Shown: positions 32,200 through 39,580, counted from the stretch's first letter. The stretch is 39,852 nucleotides of DNA from Oscillospiraceae bacterium (GCA_017519005.1 JAFWTG010000133.1:1-39852); one strand, 5' to 3'. The notes: generated from the sequence alone by a model not told the origin. Program-made: numbers and translations.

Positions 32200-33488
32200 C
32201 ACAGCGTCTCCGGCGGCACCAGGCCCGCTTTGACCATCTCCTGCAGGGAGCGCAGGATGCCCAGCTTTGCGTGGTACCATGTGAGGCCGCCCTGGAAGTA
32301 GACCGCGTAGGGGGGACGGATGGGGCCGTCGGCGGAGAGCTCAATGGAGGAGCCCTGGACGAAGGCGCCCGCGGCCATGATAACCTCGTCGTCGTAGCCC
32401 GGCATGGCCCAGGGGATGGGCTCCACGTAGGAGTCCACCGGGGCCGCCGCCTGGATGCCCTTGCAGAAGGCCCGCATCCCGGCCTCGGAGCCCAGCTCCA
32501 CGGCCTGGATGATGTCGTGTCGGGCCTCGGCGGAGCCGGGGATCACCCGGAAGCCCAGGCGCTCGTAGAGGGCGGCGGCGAAAATGGCGCCCTTCAGCGC
32601 GCCCGCCGTCACCGTGGGGGCCAGGAAGAGACCCTGGTAGAAGCTGGGCAGGATGCCCAGGTTGGCCCCCACCTCCTGCCCCAGGCCGGGGGCCGAGAGC
32701 CGGTAGGCGCAGCGCTCCACGCAGGCCTTGGTGCCCACGATATAGCCGCCGATGGGGGCCAGGCCGCCGCCGGGGTTCTTGATGAGGCTGCCCACGCACA
32801 GGTCGGCCCCCACCTGGGAGGGCTCCAGCTCCTCCACGAACTCGCCGTAGCAGTTGTCCACCATCACCAGCACGTCTGGCTTCATGGCCTTGCAGAAAGC
32901 GATCAGCTCCCCGATCTGCCGCACGGAGAAGCTGGGCCGGGTGGCGTAGCCCTTGGAGCGCTGGATGGTGATGAGCTTGGTCTTTTCGTTGATGGCGCCG
33001 ACGATGCCGTCCCAGTCAAAGCTGCCGTCGGGCAGCAGGTCCACCTGCCGGTAGCTGACCCCGTACTCCGCCAGAGAGCAGGGAGATGGCCGGATGCCGA
33101 TGACCTCCTGGAGGGTGTCGTAGGGGGCGCCCACGGGGGAGAGCAGCTCGTCCCCCGGCAGGAGATTGGCCGAGAGGGCCACGGTGAGGGCGTGGGTGCC
33201 GCAGGTGATCTGGGGCCGCACCAGGGCGGCCTCCGTCCCGAAGATGTGGGCGTAGACCTGCTCCAGCCGCTCCCGGCCCACGTCGTCGTAGCCGTAGCCG
33301 GTGGTGGCCGCGAAGCAGGCCGCGTCCACGCGGTTTTCCCGCATGGCAAGAACGACCTTCCCCTGGTTCAGCTCAGCCATCTCGTCGATTTGTTCAAAAC
33401 GCGGCTTTAGGGCCGCCAGCGCCTTCTCCCCGAAGGCGTAGACCTCTTTGGATATTCCGTTTTTTTCGTAGGTTTCTAACAGTGTCAT
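32199..33488 (-). CDS. Methionine gamma-lyase family / 'aluminium resistance' PLP enzyme
   Basis: This fold-type I PLP-dependent protein belongs to the Met_gamma_lyase (aluminium resistance) family. The 429 residues include the PLP lysine in GSLIKNPGGGLAPIGGYIVG, plus TTGYGYDDVGRERLEQVYA, VRPQITCGTHALTVAL and VMVDNCYGEFVEELEPSQ. The ATG at 33488 (MTLLETYEKNG) has AAAGGAAC upstream; earlier in-frame starts would run into hairpin element B. Family members are widespread in Firmicutes next to tRNA-modification genes such as miaA or hfq; the true substrate is unproven. Its stop overlaps the cca start (TGATG). Confidence 0.9.
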   Translation of the reverse strand: MTLLETYEKNGISKEVYAFGEKALAALKPRFEQIDEMAELNQGKVVLAMRENRVDAACFAATTGYGYDDVGRERLEQVYAHIFGTEAALVRPQITCGTHALTVALSANLLPGDELLSPVGAPYDTLQEVIGIRPSPCSLAEYGVSYRQVDLLPDGSFDWDGIVGAINEKTKLITIQRSKGYATRPSFSVRQIGELIAFCKAMKPDVLVMVDNCYGEFVEELEPSQVGADLCVGSLIKNPGGGLAPIGGYIVGTKACVERCAYRLSAPGLGQEVGANLGILPSFYQGLFLAPTVTAGALKGAIFAAALYERLGFRVIPGSAEARHDIIQAVELGSEAGMRAFCKGIQAAAPVDSYVEPIPWAMPGYDDEVIMAAGAFVQGSSIELSADGPIRPPYAVYFQGGLTWYHAKLGILRSLQEMVKAGLVPPETL

Positions 33489-33510
33489 AAGATTGTTCCT
33501 TTTTGAAAAA

Positions 33511-33623
33511 TCGGGATTTGTATGGATGTTGCGTAGGGCGGCCAGACCTCTGGCCGCCGCGATAACCACCAGCGTGTCAGCGGCGGCCTGGGGTCAGGCC
33601 GCCCTACAGTTCTACAAATCCGA
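33511..33623. mobile_element. 75-bp hairpin element, copy B
   Basis: The core 33533-33607 is identical in length to copies A and C. The outer ends TCGGGATTTGTA (33511) and TACAAATCCGA (33613) form a near-perfect terminal inverted repeat. It fills most of the gap between the lyase-family gene and msrA. Confidence 0.85.
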
Positions 33624-33629
33624 ATATGC

Positions 33630-34133
33630 TTATTGCTTCCGGTTCTTTACTTTCTGAATCAGGTCCCTGGGAATATGGCAGTACCCCGCCGGGTTTTTGA
33701 TGAGGTAGTCCTGGTGGTAGTCCTCCGCGGGGAAGAACTGCTCCAGGGGCTTGCACTCGACGGCGAGGGGCTGGCCGACCTTCGCTTCCAGCTTGGCAAG
33801 CTCCTCCCGGATCGTCGGCAGCAGAGCCTCGTCGGTGTAGTAGATGCCGGTCCGGTACTGCTCGCCCTCGTCGGGGCCCTGCTTGTTGACGGAGGTGGGG
33901 TCGATGCACAGGAAATAGCAGTCCAGCAGCTCGGAAGTGGGCAGGACGGTCTCGTCGTAGACCACTTCCACGGTCTCGGCGTGGCCGGTGTGGCGGTATT
34001 TGACTTCTTCGTAAGTGGGGTTTTCGGTACGCCCGTTGGCGTAGCCGACGCGGGTGGAGATCACGCCGGGGAGTTGGCGCAGAAAGTGCTGGGCGCCCCA
34101 AAAGCACCCGGCGGCAAGGTAAAGTTTCGTCAT
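33630..34133 (-). CDS. msrA: Peptide methionine (S)-S-oxide reductase MsrA
   Basis: MsrA repairs oxidised methionine. The 167 residues are the usual single-domain length. The catalytic cysteine is in LAAGCFWGAQHF near the start; VISTRVGYANG, YRHTGHAETVEVVYD and KQGPDEGEQYRTGIYY are family blocks. There is no MsrB fusion. It lies between hairpin element B (downstream) and a heptamer/hairpin block (upstream). A GGAGGA ribosome site precedes the ATG. Confidence 0.97.
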   Translation of the reverse strand: MTKLYLAAGCFWGAQHFLRQLPGVISTRVGYANGRTENPTYEEVKYRHTGHAETVEVVYDETVLPTSELLDCYFLCIDPTSVNKQGPDEGEQYRTGIYYTDEALLPTIREELAKLEAKVGQPLAVECKPLEQFFPAEDYHQDYLIKNPAGYCHIPRDLIQKVKNRKQ

Positions 34134-34159
34134 CGTATTTTCCTCCTTTTTGGGGGTGG

Positions 34160-34265
34160 AATTAAAAAATTAAGAATTAAGAATTGAGAATTAAGAATGA
34201 TTGGAGTTTTTCAAATTGCGATTTGAAAAACACATTCACTTCTTACTTCTTACTTGTTACTTGCT
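34160..34265. repeat. Heptamer - hairpin - heptamer composite
   Basis: AATTAAG units (34168-34195) come first, then a perfect 11-bp hairpin GTTTTTCAAAT-TGCG-ATTTGAAAAAC (34206-34231), then ACTTCTT units (34238-34265). The right-hand array contributes the last codons and stop of the small membrane protein. The hairpin recurs at 38753-38782. Confidence 0.85.
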
Positions 34266-34876
34266 GGGAAGAGGCAGGCGATGATCGCGGTGTGGACGAA
34301 AAGCAGCGGCAGCCGCAGCAGCGTCGGGTCGACGACCGTATCCAAAGCCGCCGCCAGAAGCCGCAGGCCCAGGGCGGCGATCAGCAGGAGCCAGACGCAG
34401 CGCTGCCGGGTCAGGCGCACGCTGCGCCAGACGGCGGCGACGGCGGCGGCCAGGAAGCAGAGAGGCAGCAGGCGCAGCAGGGTCCAAGCTTGGGAAGCCT
34501 CCCCCCGGAGCATCACGGCGGCGGAGGCGGCGCAGACCAGCAGCCGGACCAGGGCGGCCCCCACGGCGGTCCAGAAGCTCCAGCCGTCCCGGATCTCCCC
34601 GCCGAAGCGCTTCTCCCAGAGCAGATAGAGCAGCAGCCAGGCTCCGGTGGAGAGCAGGCAGTCCGCCAGCTCCCCCAGGGCCGGCCAGGGCCCGCGGAGC
34701 GCCGGGAGCCAGGCCGTCAGCAGCAGAGGCAGCAGAAAAGCCAGATCGGAGGCCGCGCAGAGGGAGGCGGCCCCTGCGGCCAGCCTGCCCGTCCGCCCGG
34801 TCTTCCGGAGCCGCGTCGCGCAGACGATACAATATACGATTTCCGCGGCAAGAAGGGCGGCGGCAAGATATTCCAT
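34250..34876 (-). CDS. Small polytopic membrane protein, unknown function
   Basis: This 208-residue hydrophobic protein has about six predicted membrane segments (for example LAAALLAAEIVYCIVCA, LAFLLPLLLTAWLPAL, CVWLLLIAALGLRLLAAAL) and positively charged short loops such as TRLRKTGRTGR. I do not recognise a family. An AAAGGGATG sequence lies 7 nt before the ATG. The final residues (PASNK) and stop are contributed by the heptamer array at 34238-34265, so the original C-terminus may have been altered. Codon use looks like its neighbours. It could be a spurious reading of GC-rich sequence, but the regular membrane segments favour a real gene. Confidence 0.6.
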   Translation of the reverse strand: MEYLAAALLAAEIVYCIVCATRLRKTGRTGRLAAGAASLCAASDLAFLLPLLLTAWLPALRGPWPALGELADCLLSTGAWLLLYLLWEKRFGGEIRDGWSFWTAVGAALVRLLVCAASAAVMLRGEASQAWTLLRLLPLCFLAAAVAAVWRSVRLTRQRCVWLLLIAALGLRLLAAALDTVVDPTLLRLPLLFVHTAIIACLFPASNK

Positions 34877-34900
34877 ACAGACGCATCCCTTTCATTTCCA

Positions 34901-35001
34901 TCGTTCAAATGGCAATTGGAACGATTCCACAATTATTCATTCTTCATTATTCATTTTTCATTTGCCCCAGGCGGGGTACGGGGTGGCGAGCACTGCTCGC
35001 C
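34901..35001. repeat. Hairpin, heptamer array and GGCGAGC hairpin upstream of the membrane protein
   Basis: TCGTTCAAAT-GGCA-ATTGGAACGA (34901-34924, one mismatch) is followed by CACAATTAT, four heptamers TATTCAT, TCTTCAT, TATTCAT, TTTTCAT (34934-34961), then GGCGAGC-ACT-GCTCGCC (34985-35001). The hairpin plus array is a relative of the element at 38725-38782 in inverse orientation. Confidence 0.8.
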
Positions 35002-35026
35002 GCTACGGGTGGGAAATCCCTGATCC

Positions 35027-37210
35027 CTATTTCTTGTTCTTCTCCATCCATTTGGCCAGCGCGTCGGCCATGGCGGGGTTGGCCTCCGTCTTGTTCTCCT
35101 GCTGGGCCATGAAGCGGCGGACGTCGGATTTGCCGGCGCCGTCCCGCTTGCGGCGGGCCTCGAAATCAGACAGCTTTTCCCGGTAGCCGCAGGCGCAGGC
35201 GAAGGTCTGCTTGTCCCCCTCGCCCCAGAGCTCCAGCTTCTTGTGGCAGTTGGGGCAGCGGGCGTTGGTGATCTGGGTGGTCCGGCGGCGGAAGCCGCAC
35301 TCCCGGTCCGGGCAGACCAGCAGCTCGCCCCGCTTGTCCTTCACCAGCAGCAGCAGCTTGCCGCACTCCGGGCAGGGCTTGCGGGTCTGGTTGTCGTGGG
35401 AGTAGGAGGCCTCGCTGGCCTTCACGTCCTTCACCAGCTTGGCGGCGTACTGCCGCATCTCCGCCACGAAATCCGTGTCCCGCTCCTGGCCCTTGGCGAT
35501 CCGGGCCAGCCGGTCCTCCCAGCGGGCCGTCAGCTCCGCGCTGCGGAGCTCCGCCGGGGCCAGGTCCACCAGCTGGATACCCTTGGAGGTGGGGATCAGG
35601 GTCTTGCCCTGGCGCTCCACGTAGAAGCTGGAAAAGAGCTTTTCGATGATGTCCGCCCGGGTGGCGGGGGTGCCCAGGCCAGAGGTCTCCTGCAGAATCT
35701 TTTGCAGGTTCTTATCGCTGACCTGGCCCTGGGGATGCTCCATGGCCGTCAGCAGCGTGGCCTCGGTGTAGCGGGCCGGGGGCGCGGTCTTGCCGTTGGT
35801 GAGCCGCAGCTTCCGGACCTTCAGCCGCTGGCCCTTTTGGAGCTCCGGCAGACGCTGCTCCTCCTCGGCCTCGGCGTCCTCGTCCTCCAGGGCGGCAAAG
35901 TTTTTGTCGTAGGCCGCTTTCCAGCCCTGGTCCAGGACCCGTTTGCCGGAGGCGGTGAAGCTCTGCTCCCCGATCTTCACGGTCAGGGAGATCTGCTCGT
36001 ATTCAAAGGGCGGCAGCAGCACCGCCAGGAAGCGGCGCACCACCAGATCATAGATATTCTTCTCGGGGCCCGTCAGCTCGTAAAGGCTGGCGGCCTCCTC
36101 TGTGGGAATGATGGCGTGGTGATCCGTGACCTTGGCGTTGTTCACCAGGTATTTCGTCTGGAAGGGCTTCTTCCGCTGAATGGCCCAGGCCAGCTCCTTG
36201 TATTCCCCCTGGGCCACGGCCCGGAGCCGGTCCGGCAGGGTGGGGACCACGTCGTCGGAGATGTAGCGGCTGTCGGTGCGGGGGTAGGTGAGGGCCTTGT
36301 GGCGCTCGTAGAGGCTCTGCATCAGGTTCAGGGTCTCCTTGGCGGAGTAGGCGTACTTCTTGTTGGCGTCCCGCTGCAGCTCCGTCAGATCGTAGGCCGC
36401 CGGGGGCGGGGTCATCTTCCGCATCTTGGAGATCTGGGTGATGACGGCCTCCTTTCCCTCGCACTGCTTCAGCAGGGCCTCGAGCTTCGCCTTGTCGAAG
36501 GAGCGGCCGTTCCCCTTTTCGTCCTTCCAGGAGGCCCGGAAGCCCTCCAGCTCGGCGCAGAGGCCGTAGAAGTCCTTGGGGACGAAGCGGCGGATCTCGT
36601 TCTCCCGCTCCACCACCAGGGCCAAAGTCGGGGTCTGGACCCGGCCCGCGGAGAGCTGGGCGTTGTGCTTGCAGGTGAGCGCCCGGGTCACGTTGAGGCC
36701 CACCAGCCAGTCCGCCTCGGACCGCGCCTGGGCGGATTTGAAGAGATTGTCGTAATCCCGGGCGGGCTTCAGATTGGCGAAGCCCTCCCGGATGGCCTTG
36801 TCGGTCTGGGAGGAGATCCACAGCCGCTTGGCGGGCTTGTTCCAGCCGGCCTTGACCATGATCCAGCGGGCCACCAGCTCGCCCTCCCGGCCCGCGTCGG
36901 TGGCGATGACCAGCTCCGATACGTCGCCCCGCTTCATCAAATTCGTGACCACCTTGTACTGGCGGGAGGTCTCGGGGATCACCACCAGCTTCATCTTCTC
37001 CGGCAGCATGGGAAGGTCGTCCATGTTCCATTTTTCCAGCTTTTTGTCGTAGACGTCCGGGTCCGCCAGGGTCACCAGATGGCCCAGCGCCCAGGTGACG
37101 ACGTAGCGATCCCCCTCCAGGTAGCCGTCGCCGCCGCGCTTGCAGCCCAGAACCCGGGCCAGCTCCTTGCCGACGGAGGGCTTTTCCGCCAAAACTAAGG
37201 TTTTCGCCAT
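35027..37210 (-). CDS. topB: DNA topoisomerase III
   Basis: This is a type IA topoisomerase of 727 residues. The Toprim domain starts KTLVLAEKPSVGKELARVLG. The active-site tyrosine is Y309 in ALTYPRTDSRYISDDVV. TTGA and TTDAGREGELVARWI-type Toprim residues (ATDAGREGELVARWI) are present. Two C-terminal zinc-finger-like modules are visible: CPECGKLLLLVKDKRGE with CPDRECGFRRR, and ARCPNCHKKLEL with CACGYREK. The ATG at 37210 has AAGGAGG upstream and is preceded by its own promoter. Its length fits TopB/TopIII of Firmicutes. Confidence 0.95.
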   Translation of the reverse strand: MAKTLVLAEKPSVGKELARVLGCKRGGDGYLEGDRYVVTWALGHLVTLADPDVYDKKLEKWNMDDLPMLPEKMKLVVIPETSRQYKVVTNLMKRGDVSELVIATDAGREGELVARWIMVKAGWNKPAKRLWISSQTDKAIREGFANLKPARDYDNLFKSAQARSEADWLVGLNVTRALTCKHNAQLSAGRVQTPTLALVVERENEIRRFVPKDFYGLCAELEGFRASWKDEKGNGRSFDKAKLEALLKQCEGKEAVITQISKMRKMTPPPAAYDLTELQRDANKKYAYSAKETLNLMQSLYERHKALTYPRTDSRYISDDVVPTLPDRLRAVAQGEYKELAWAIQRKKPFQTKYLVNNAKVTDHHAIIPTEEAASLYELTGPEKNIYDLVVRRFLAVLLPPFEYEQISLTVKIGEQSFTASGKRVLDQGWKAAYDKNFAALEDEDAEAEEEQRLPELQKGQRLKVRKLRLTNGKTAPPARYTEATLLTAMEHPQGQVSDKNLQKILQETSGLGTPATRADIIEKLFSSFYVERQGKTLIPTSKGIQLVDLAPAELRSAELTARWEDRLARIAKGQERDTDFVAEMRQYAAKLVKDVKASEASYSHDNQTRKPCPECGKLLLLVKDKRGELLVCPDRECGFRRRTTQITNARCPNCHKKLELWGEGDKQTFACACGYREKLSDFEARRKRDGAGKSDVRRFMAQQENKTEANPAMADALAKWMEKNKK

Positions 37211-37261
37211 GGGAAACCTCCTTGGAATGCAAAAATGCAAAATTTTCGTAAGTTGGGATAT

Positions 37262-37290
37262 ATTATAATGTGTCGGTTGGGAAAAATCAA
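37262..37290 (-). promoter_or_regulatory. Promoter of topB
   Basis: On the minus strand TTGATT (37290-37285) and TATAAT (37267-37262) are 17 nt apart. Hairpin element C begins just upstream of the -35 box. Confidence 0.75.
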
Positions 37291-37302
37291 CAGGAAAGAG
37301 AC

Positions 37303-37420
37303 AAATCGGGATATGTCGGGATGCTGCGTAGGGCGGCCAGACCCCTGGCCGCCGCGATGACCGCCAGCGTATCGGCGGCGGCCTGGGGTCAGGCCGCCCT
37401 ACGGCGCTGCTCGATAAACC
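37303..37420. mobile_element. 75-bp hairpin element, copy C
   Basis: The core 37328-37402 matches copies A and B with a few substitutions, several of which keep stem pairing. The left end AAATCGGGATATGTCGGG is recognisable; the right end has decayed. It lies between the divergent topB and hrcA promoters. In the 456-nt gap 37211-37666 the remainder is promoters, CIRCE boxes and one further palindrome; no gene is seen. Confidence 0.8.
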
Positions 37421-37472
37421 CCAATTCCCGCGCGGCAACTCGTGAACAATTCGTAAATATTCAAAATTGCCC

Positions 37473-37501
37473 TTGACTTTTCCCTTGGGCTGGTGTATAT
37501 T
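37473..37501 (+). promoter_or_regulatory. Promoter of the hrcA operon
   Basis: TTGACT (37473-37478) and TATATT (37496-37501) are spaced by 17 nt. The -10 box abuts the CIRCE operator, which suits repression by HrcA. Confidence 0.88.
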
Positions 37502-37526
37502 GGCACTCAGAGAGATGGAGTGCTAA
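37500..37526 (+). promoter_or_regulatory. CIRCE operator (HrcA binding site)
   Basis: TTGGCACTC-N9-GAGTGCTAA, one mismatch from the consensus TTAGCACTC-N9-GAGTGCTAA. It overlaps the transcription start of hrcA-grpE-dnaK. Confidence 0.95.
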
Positions 37527-37550
37527 GCACTTCCATATATAGAGTGCCAG
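37524..37550 (+). promoter_or_regulatory. Second, degenerate CIRCE-like box overlapping the first
   Basis: TAAGCACTT-N9-GAGTGCCAG (7/9 matches in each half) has the same 9-nt spacer and shares three bases with the first box. Confidence 0.6.
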
Positions 37551-37569
37551 GGCGAATCGGAAGGAGAAC

Positions 37570-37609
37570 GGATTCTTCGACTCCGCTGCGCTCCGCTCAG
37601 AATGACAAG
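37570..37609. repeat. GTCATTCTGAGCGGAG-type dispersed palindrome in the hrcA leader
   Basis: On the minus strand it reads CTTGTCATTCTGAGCGGAGC and ends GTCGAAGAATCC. Relatives lie inside maf (23090-23135) and the pseudouridine synthase gene. It is within the 5' UTR of hrcA. Confidence 0.75.
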
Positions 37610-37666
37610 TACGCGCTCTGATCTCGATACCCGGATCCTGAAATTCCGAACAAAGGAGGCGGCACG

Positions 37667-38743
37667 ATGGAATTAAGCGATCGGCAAAAGCAGATCCTGC
37701 GGGCCATTGTGGATATCTACGTCTCCACGGCGGAGCCGGTGGGCTCCAAGGCCATCGCGGCCCTGCCCGACGTGAGCTGCTCCTCCGCCACCATCCGCAA
37801 CGAGATGGCGGAGCTGACCCAGATGGGTCTGCTGGAGCAGCCCCACACCTCCGCGGGACGGGTTCCCTCCCCGGCGGGCTACCGGCTCTACATTGACGAG
37901 CTGATGCAGGACTACCGCCTGAGCCTGGACGAGACCAAGTCTCTCAACGAGGCCCTGGAGCTGAAGAGCCAGGAATTCGACAAGATGATGTCCCAGGTGG
38001 GCAAGCTGGTCTCCAAAATGACCAACCTCCCGGCCTACACCGTGGCCACCCGCCGGAACGAGGCCGTGGCCAAGCACTTCGACCTGATTCAGGCCGGCCC
38101 CGGCAGCATCATCCTGGTGCTGATGCTCTCCGGCGACGTGGTGAAAAACAAGCTGGTGAAGTTGCCCGTGCGGGTCACGGAGGCGGATCTGAAGCTCCTG
38201 GCCGCGGTGCTGAACACCAGTCTGACGGACCTCACCGCCGAGGAGATCACCGGCGAGCTGCTGGATAAGATCACCCGCTCCGCCGGTCCCGCCAGCCCTC
38301 TGGCGCCCCTGGTGATGGACTTCACCCTGGAATGTCTGCGGCAGCAGCACGGGGACGTCCACCTGACGGGCCAGATGCGGCTGCTGGGCCAGCCCGAATA
38401 CAAGGACGCCGCTGGCAAGGCCCAGGAGGTCTTCGAGACCCTGGACGAGGAGCTGATCTCCAATCTCCCGGCGGTGCTGCCCAAGGACGGTCCGGTGCAG
38501 TTCCTGGTGGGCCCCGAGAACGTGGCCAAGGAGCTGAAGGACACCTCCGTCGTCATGATGCGCTTCGACATCGGCGAGGGCATGCAGGGCACCATCGGCG
38601 TCGTCGGCCCCACCCGTATGGACTACGCGAAGATCACCGCCAAGCTGGGCTACTTCGCGGAGAACCTGGGCAGGATGTTCCAGAAGGGCGGCCAGCCCAC
38701 GCCGCCGCCGGCTTTGCCTGACGGAATGAAAAATGAAGAATGA
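37667..38743 (+). CDS. hrcA: Heat-inducible transcription repressor HrcA
   Basis: HrcA binds CIRCE and represses chaperone genes. The 358-residue protein has an N-terminal winged-helix part (LSDRQKQILRAIVDIYVSTA, CSSATIRNEMAELTQMGLLE, PHTSAGRVPSPAGYRLYIDE), a long middle domain and a C-terminal IGPTRMDY-like block (GVVGPTRMDYAKITAKLGYF). The last residues (GMKNEE) and the stop codon come from a heptamer array, so the native C-terminus may have been altered. AAAGGAGG lies upstream of the ATG. It heads the hrcA-grpE-dnaK operon. Confidence 0.97.
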   Translation: MELSDRQKQILRAIVDIYVSTAEPVGSKAIAALPDVSCSSATIRNEMAELTQMGLLEQPHTSAGRVPSPAGYRLYIDELMQDYRLSLDETKSLNEALELKSQEFDKMMSQVGKLVSKMTNLPAYTVATRRNEAVAKHFDLIQAGPGSIILVLMLSGDVVKNKLVKLPVRVTEADLKLLAAVLNTSLTDLTAEEITGELLDKITRSAGPASPLAPLVMDFTLECLRQQHGDVHLTGQMRLLGQPEYKDAAGKAQEVFETLDEELISNLPAVLPKDGPVQFLVGPENVAKELKDTSVVMMRFDIGEGMQGTIGVVGPTRMDYAKITAKLGYFAENLGRMFQKGGQPTPPPALPDGMKNEE

Positions 38744-38782
38744 ATAATTGTGGTGTTTTTCAAATTACCATTTGAAAAACAC
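38725..38782. repeat. Heptamer array and hairpin at the hrcA 3' end
   Basis: AATGAAA, AATGAAG, AATGAAT (38725-38745) include the hrcA stop. They are followed by AATTGTG and the perfect 13-bp hairpin GTGTTTTTCAAAT-TACC-ATTTGAAAAACAC (38753-38782). Confidence 0.85.
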
Positions 38783-38800
38783 AAAACGATCATTTTCCCG

Positions 38801-38881
38801 CTGTAGGGGGCGGCGTCCTCGACGCCCTGTGCGTATCAGAAATCAAAAGGTTCGGGCCGTCGGAGACGCCGGCCCCTACAG
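38801..38881. repeat. CTGTAGGGGGCGGCGTC-type palindrome between hrcA and grpE
   Basis: Arms of about 27 nt with a few mismatches, beginning CTGTAGGGGG and ending CCCCTACAG, enclose a 26-nt loop. No T-run follows, so the operon is probably not terminated here. Confidence 0.8.
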
Positions 38882-38908
38882 ATGAATATCGCAAAGGAAT
38901 GAGCAGCT

Positions 38909-39484
38909 ATGTCTAAGAAGAACAAAGAAAAGAAAGGCCAGACTGTGACGGAGGAAACCGCCTCCGAGGTCGAAGAGATCAAGGAAGAAGCTTCCGCCGA
39001 GGAAACAGCTGAGAAGGAAGCTCCCAAGGCGGAGACCCCCAAGGAGTCCGAGCTGGAAAAGGCTCAGAAGGCCCTGGCCCAGGAGCACGACCAATATCTG
39101 CGGCTGGCGGCGGAGTACGACAACTTCCGCAAGCGGAGCCGCAAGGAGAAGGAAGCCCTCTACACCGACGTCAAGGCCGAGACCGCAGCGAAATTCCTGC
39201 CGGTCTTCGACGATCTGGAGCGGGCTCTGGCCAACGAAACCGCCGACGAGGCCTACAAGAAGGGCGTGGAGCTCATCATGGCCGAGTTCCGGAAGATCAT
39301 GATCGGCCTCGGCGTGGAGGAGTTCGGCGAGAAGGGCGACGCCTTCGATCCCAACGCCCACAACGCCGTGATGCACGTGGAGAATGAGGAGCTGGGAGAG
39401 AACGTCATCGCCCAGGTCTTCCAGAAGGGCTTCCGCATCGGCGACAAAGTCATTCGCCACGCCGTCGTGCAGGTCGCAAATTGA
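38909..39484 (+). CDS. grpE: Nucleotide exchange factor GrpE
   Basis: GrpE releases ADP from DnaK. The 191 residues have an acidic N-terminal tail and coiled coil (about 1-60), then YLRLAAEYDNFRKRSRKEKE, the hallmark helix, and a C-terminal beta domain (PNAHNAVMHVENEELGENVI, GDKVIRHAVVQVAN). It lies between hrcA and dnaK in the usual order. AAAGGA lies 12-14 nt upstream of the ATG. Confidence 0.97.
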   Translation: MSKKNKEKKGQTVTEETASEVEEIKEEASAEETAEKEAPKAETPKESELEKAQKALAQEHDQYLRLAAEYDNFRKRSRKEKEALYTDVKAETAAKFLPVFDDLERALANETADEAYKKGVELIMAEFRKIMIGLGVEEFGEKGDAFDPNAHNAVMHVENEELGENVIAQVFQKGFRIGDKVIRHAVVQVAN

Positions 39485-39492
39485 CCCCGTAG

Positions 39493-39545
39493 GGGCCGAT
39501 GCCCACATCGGCCCTCCCCCCCCGCAGCGGCGCACAGTGTGCGCC
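39493..39545 (+). other. Two perfect hairpins between grpE and dnaK
   Basis: GGGCCGATG-CCCA-CATCGGCCC (39493-39514) and GGCGCACA-G-TGTGCGCC (39529-39545). Neither is followed by a T-run, so they may set mRNA processing or stability instead of ending transcription. The first belongs to the GTAGGGGC repeat family. Confidence 0.65.
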
Positions 39546-39580
39546 ATATAAACCTGTTAAACCATACACTGTATATATAG

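Noticed and set aside
37211-37438. N-terminal extension of topoisomerase III
   Set aside because: It would be translated from a promoter and hairpin element C; the ATG at 37210 begins the canonical Toprim sequence with AAGGAGG upstream.
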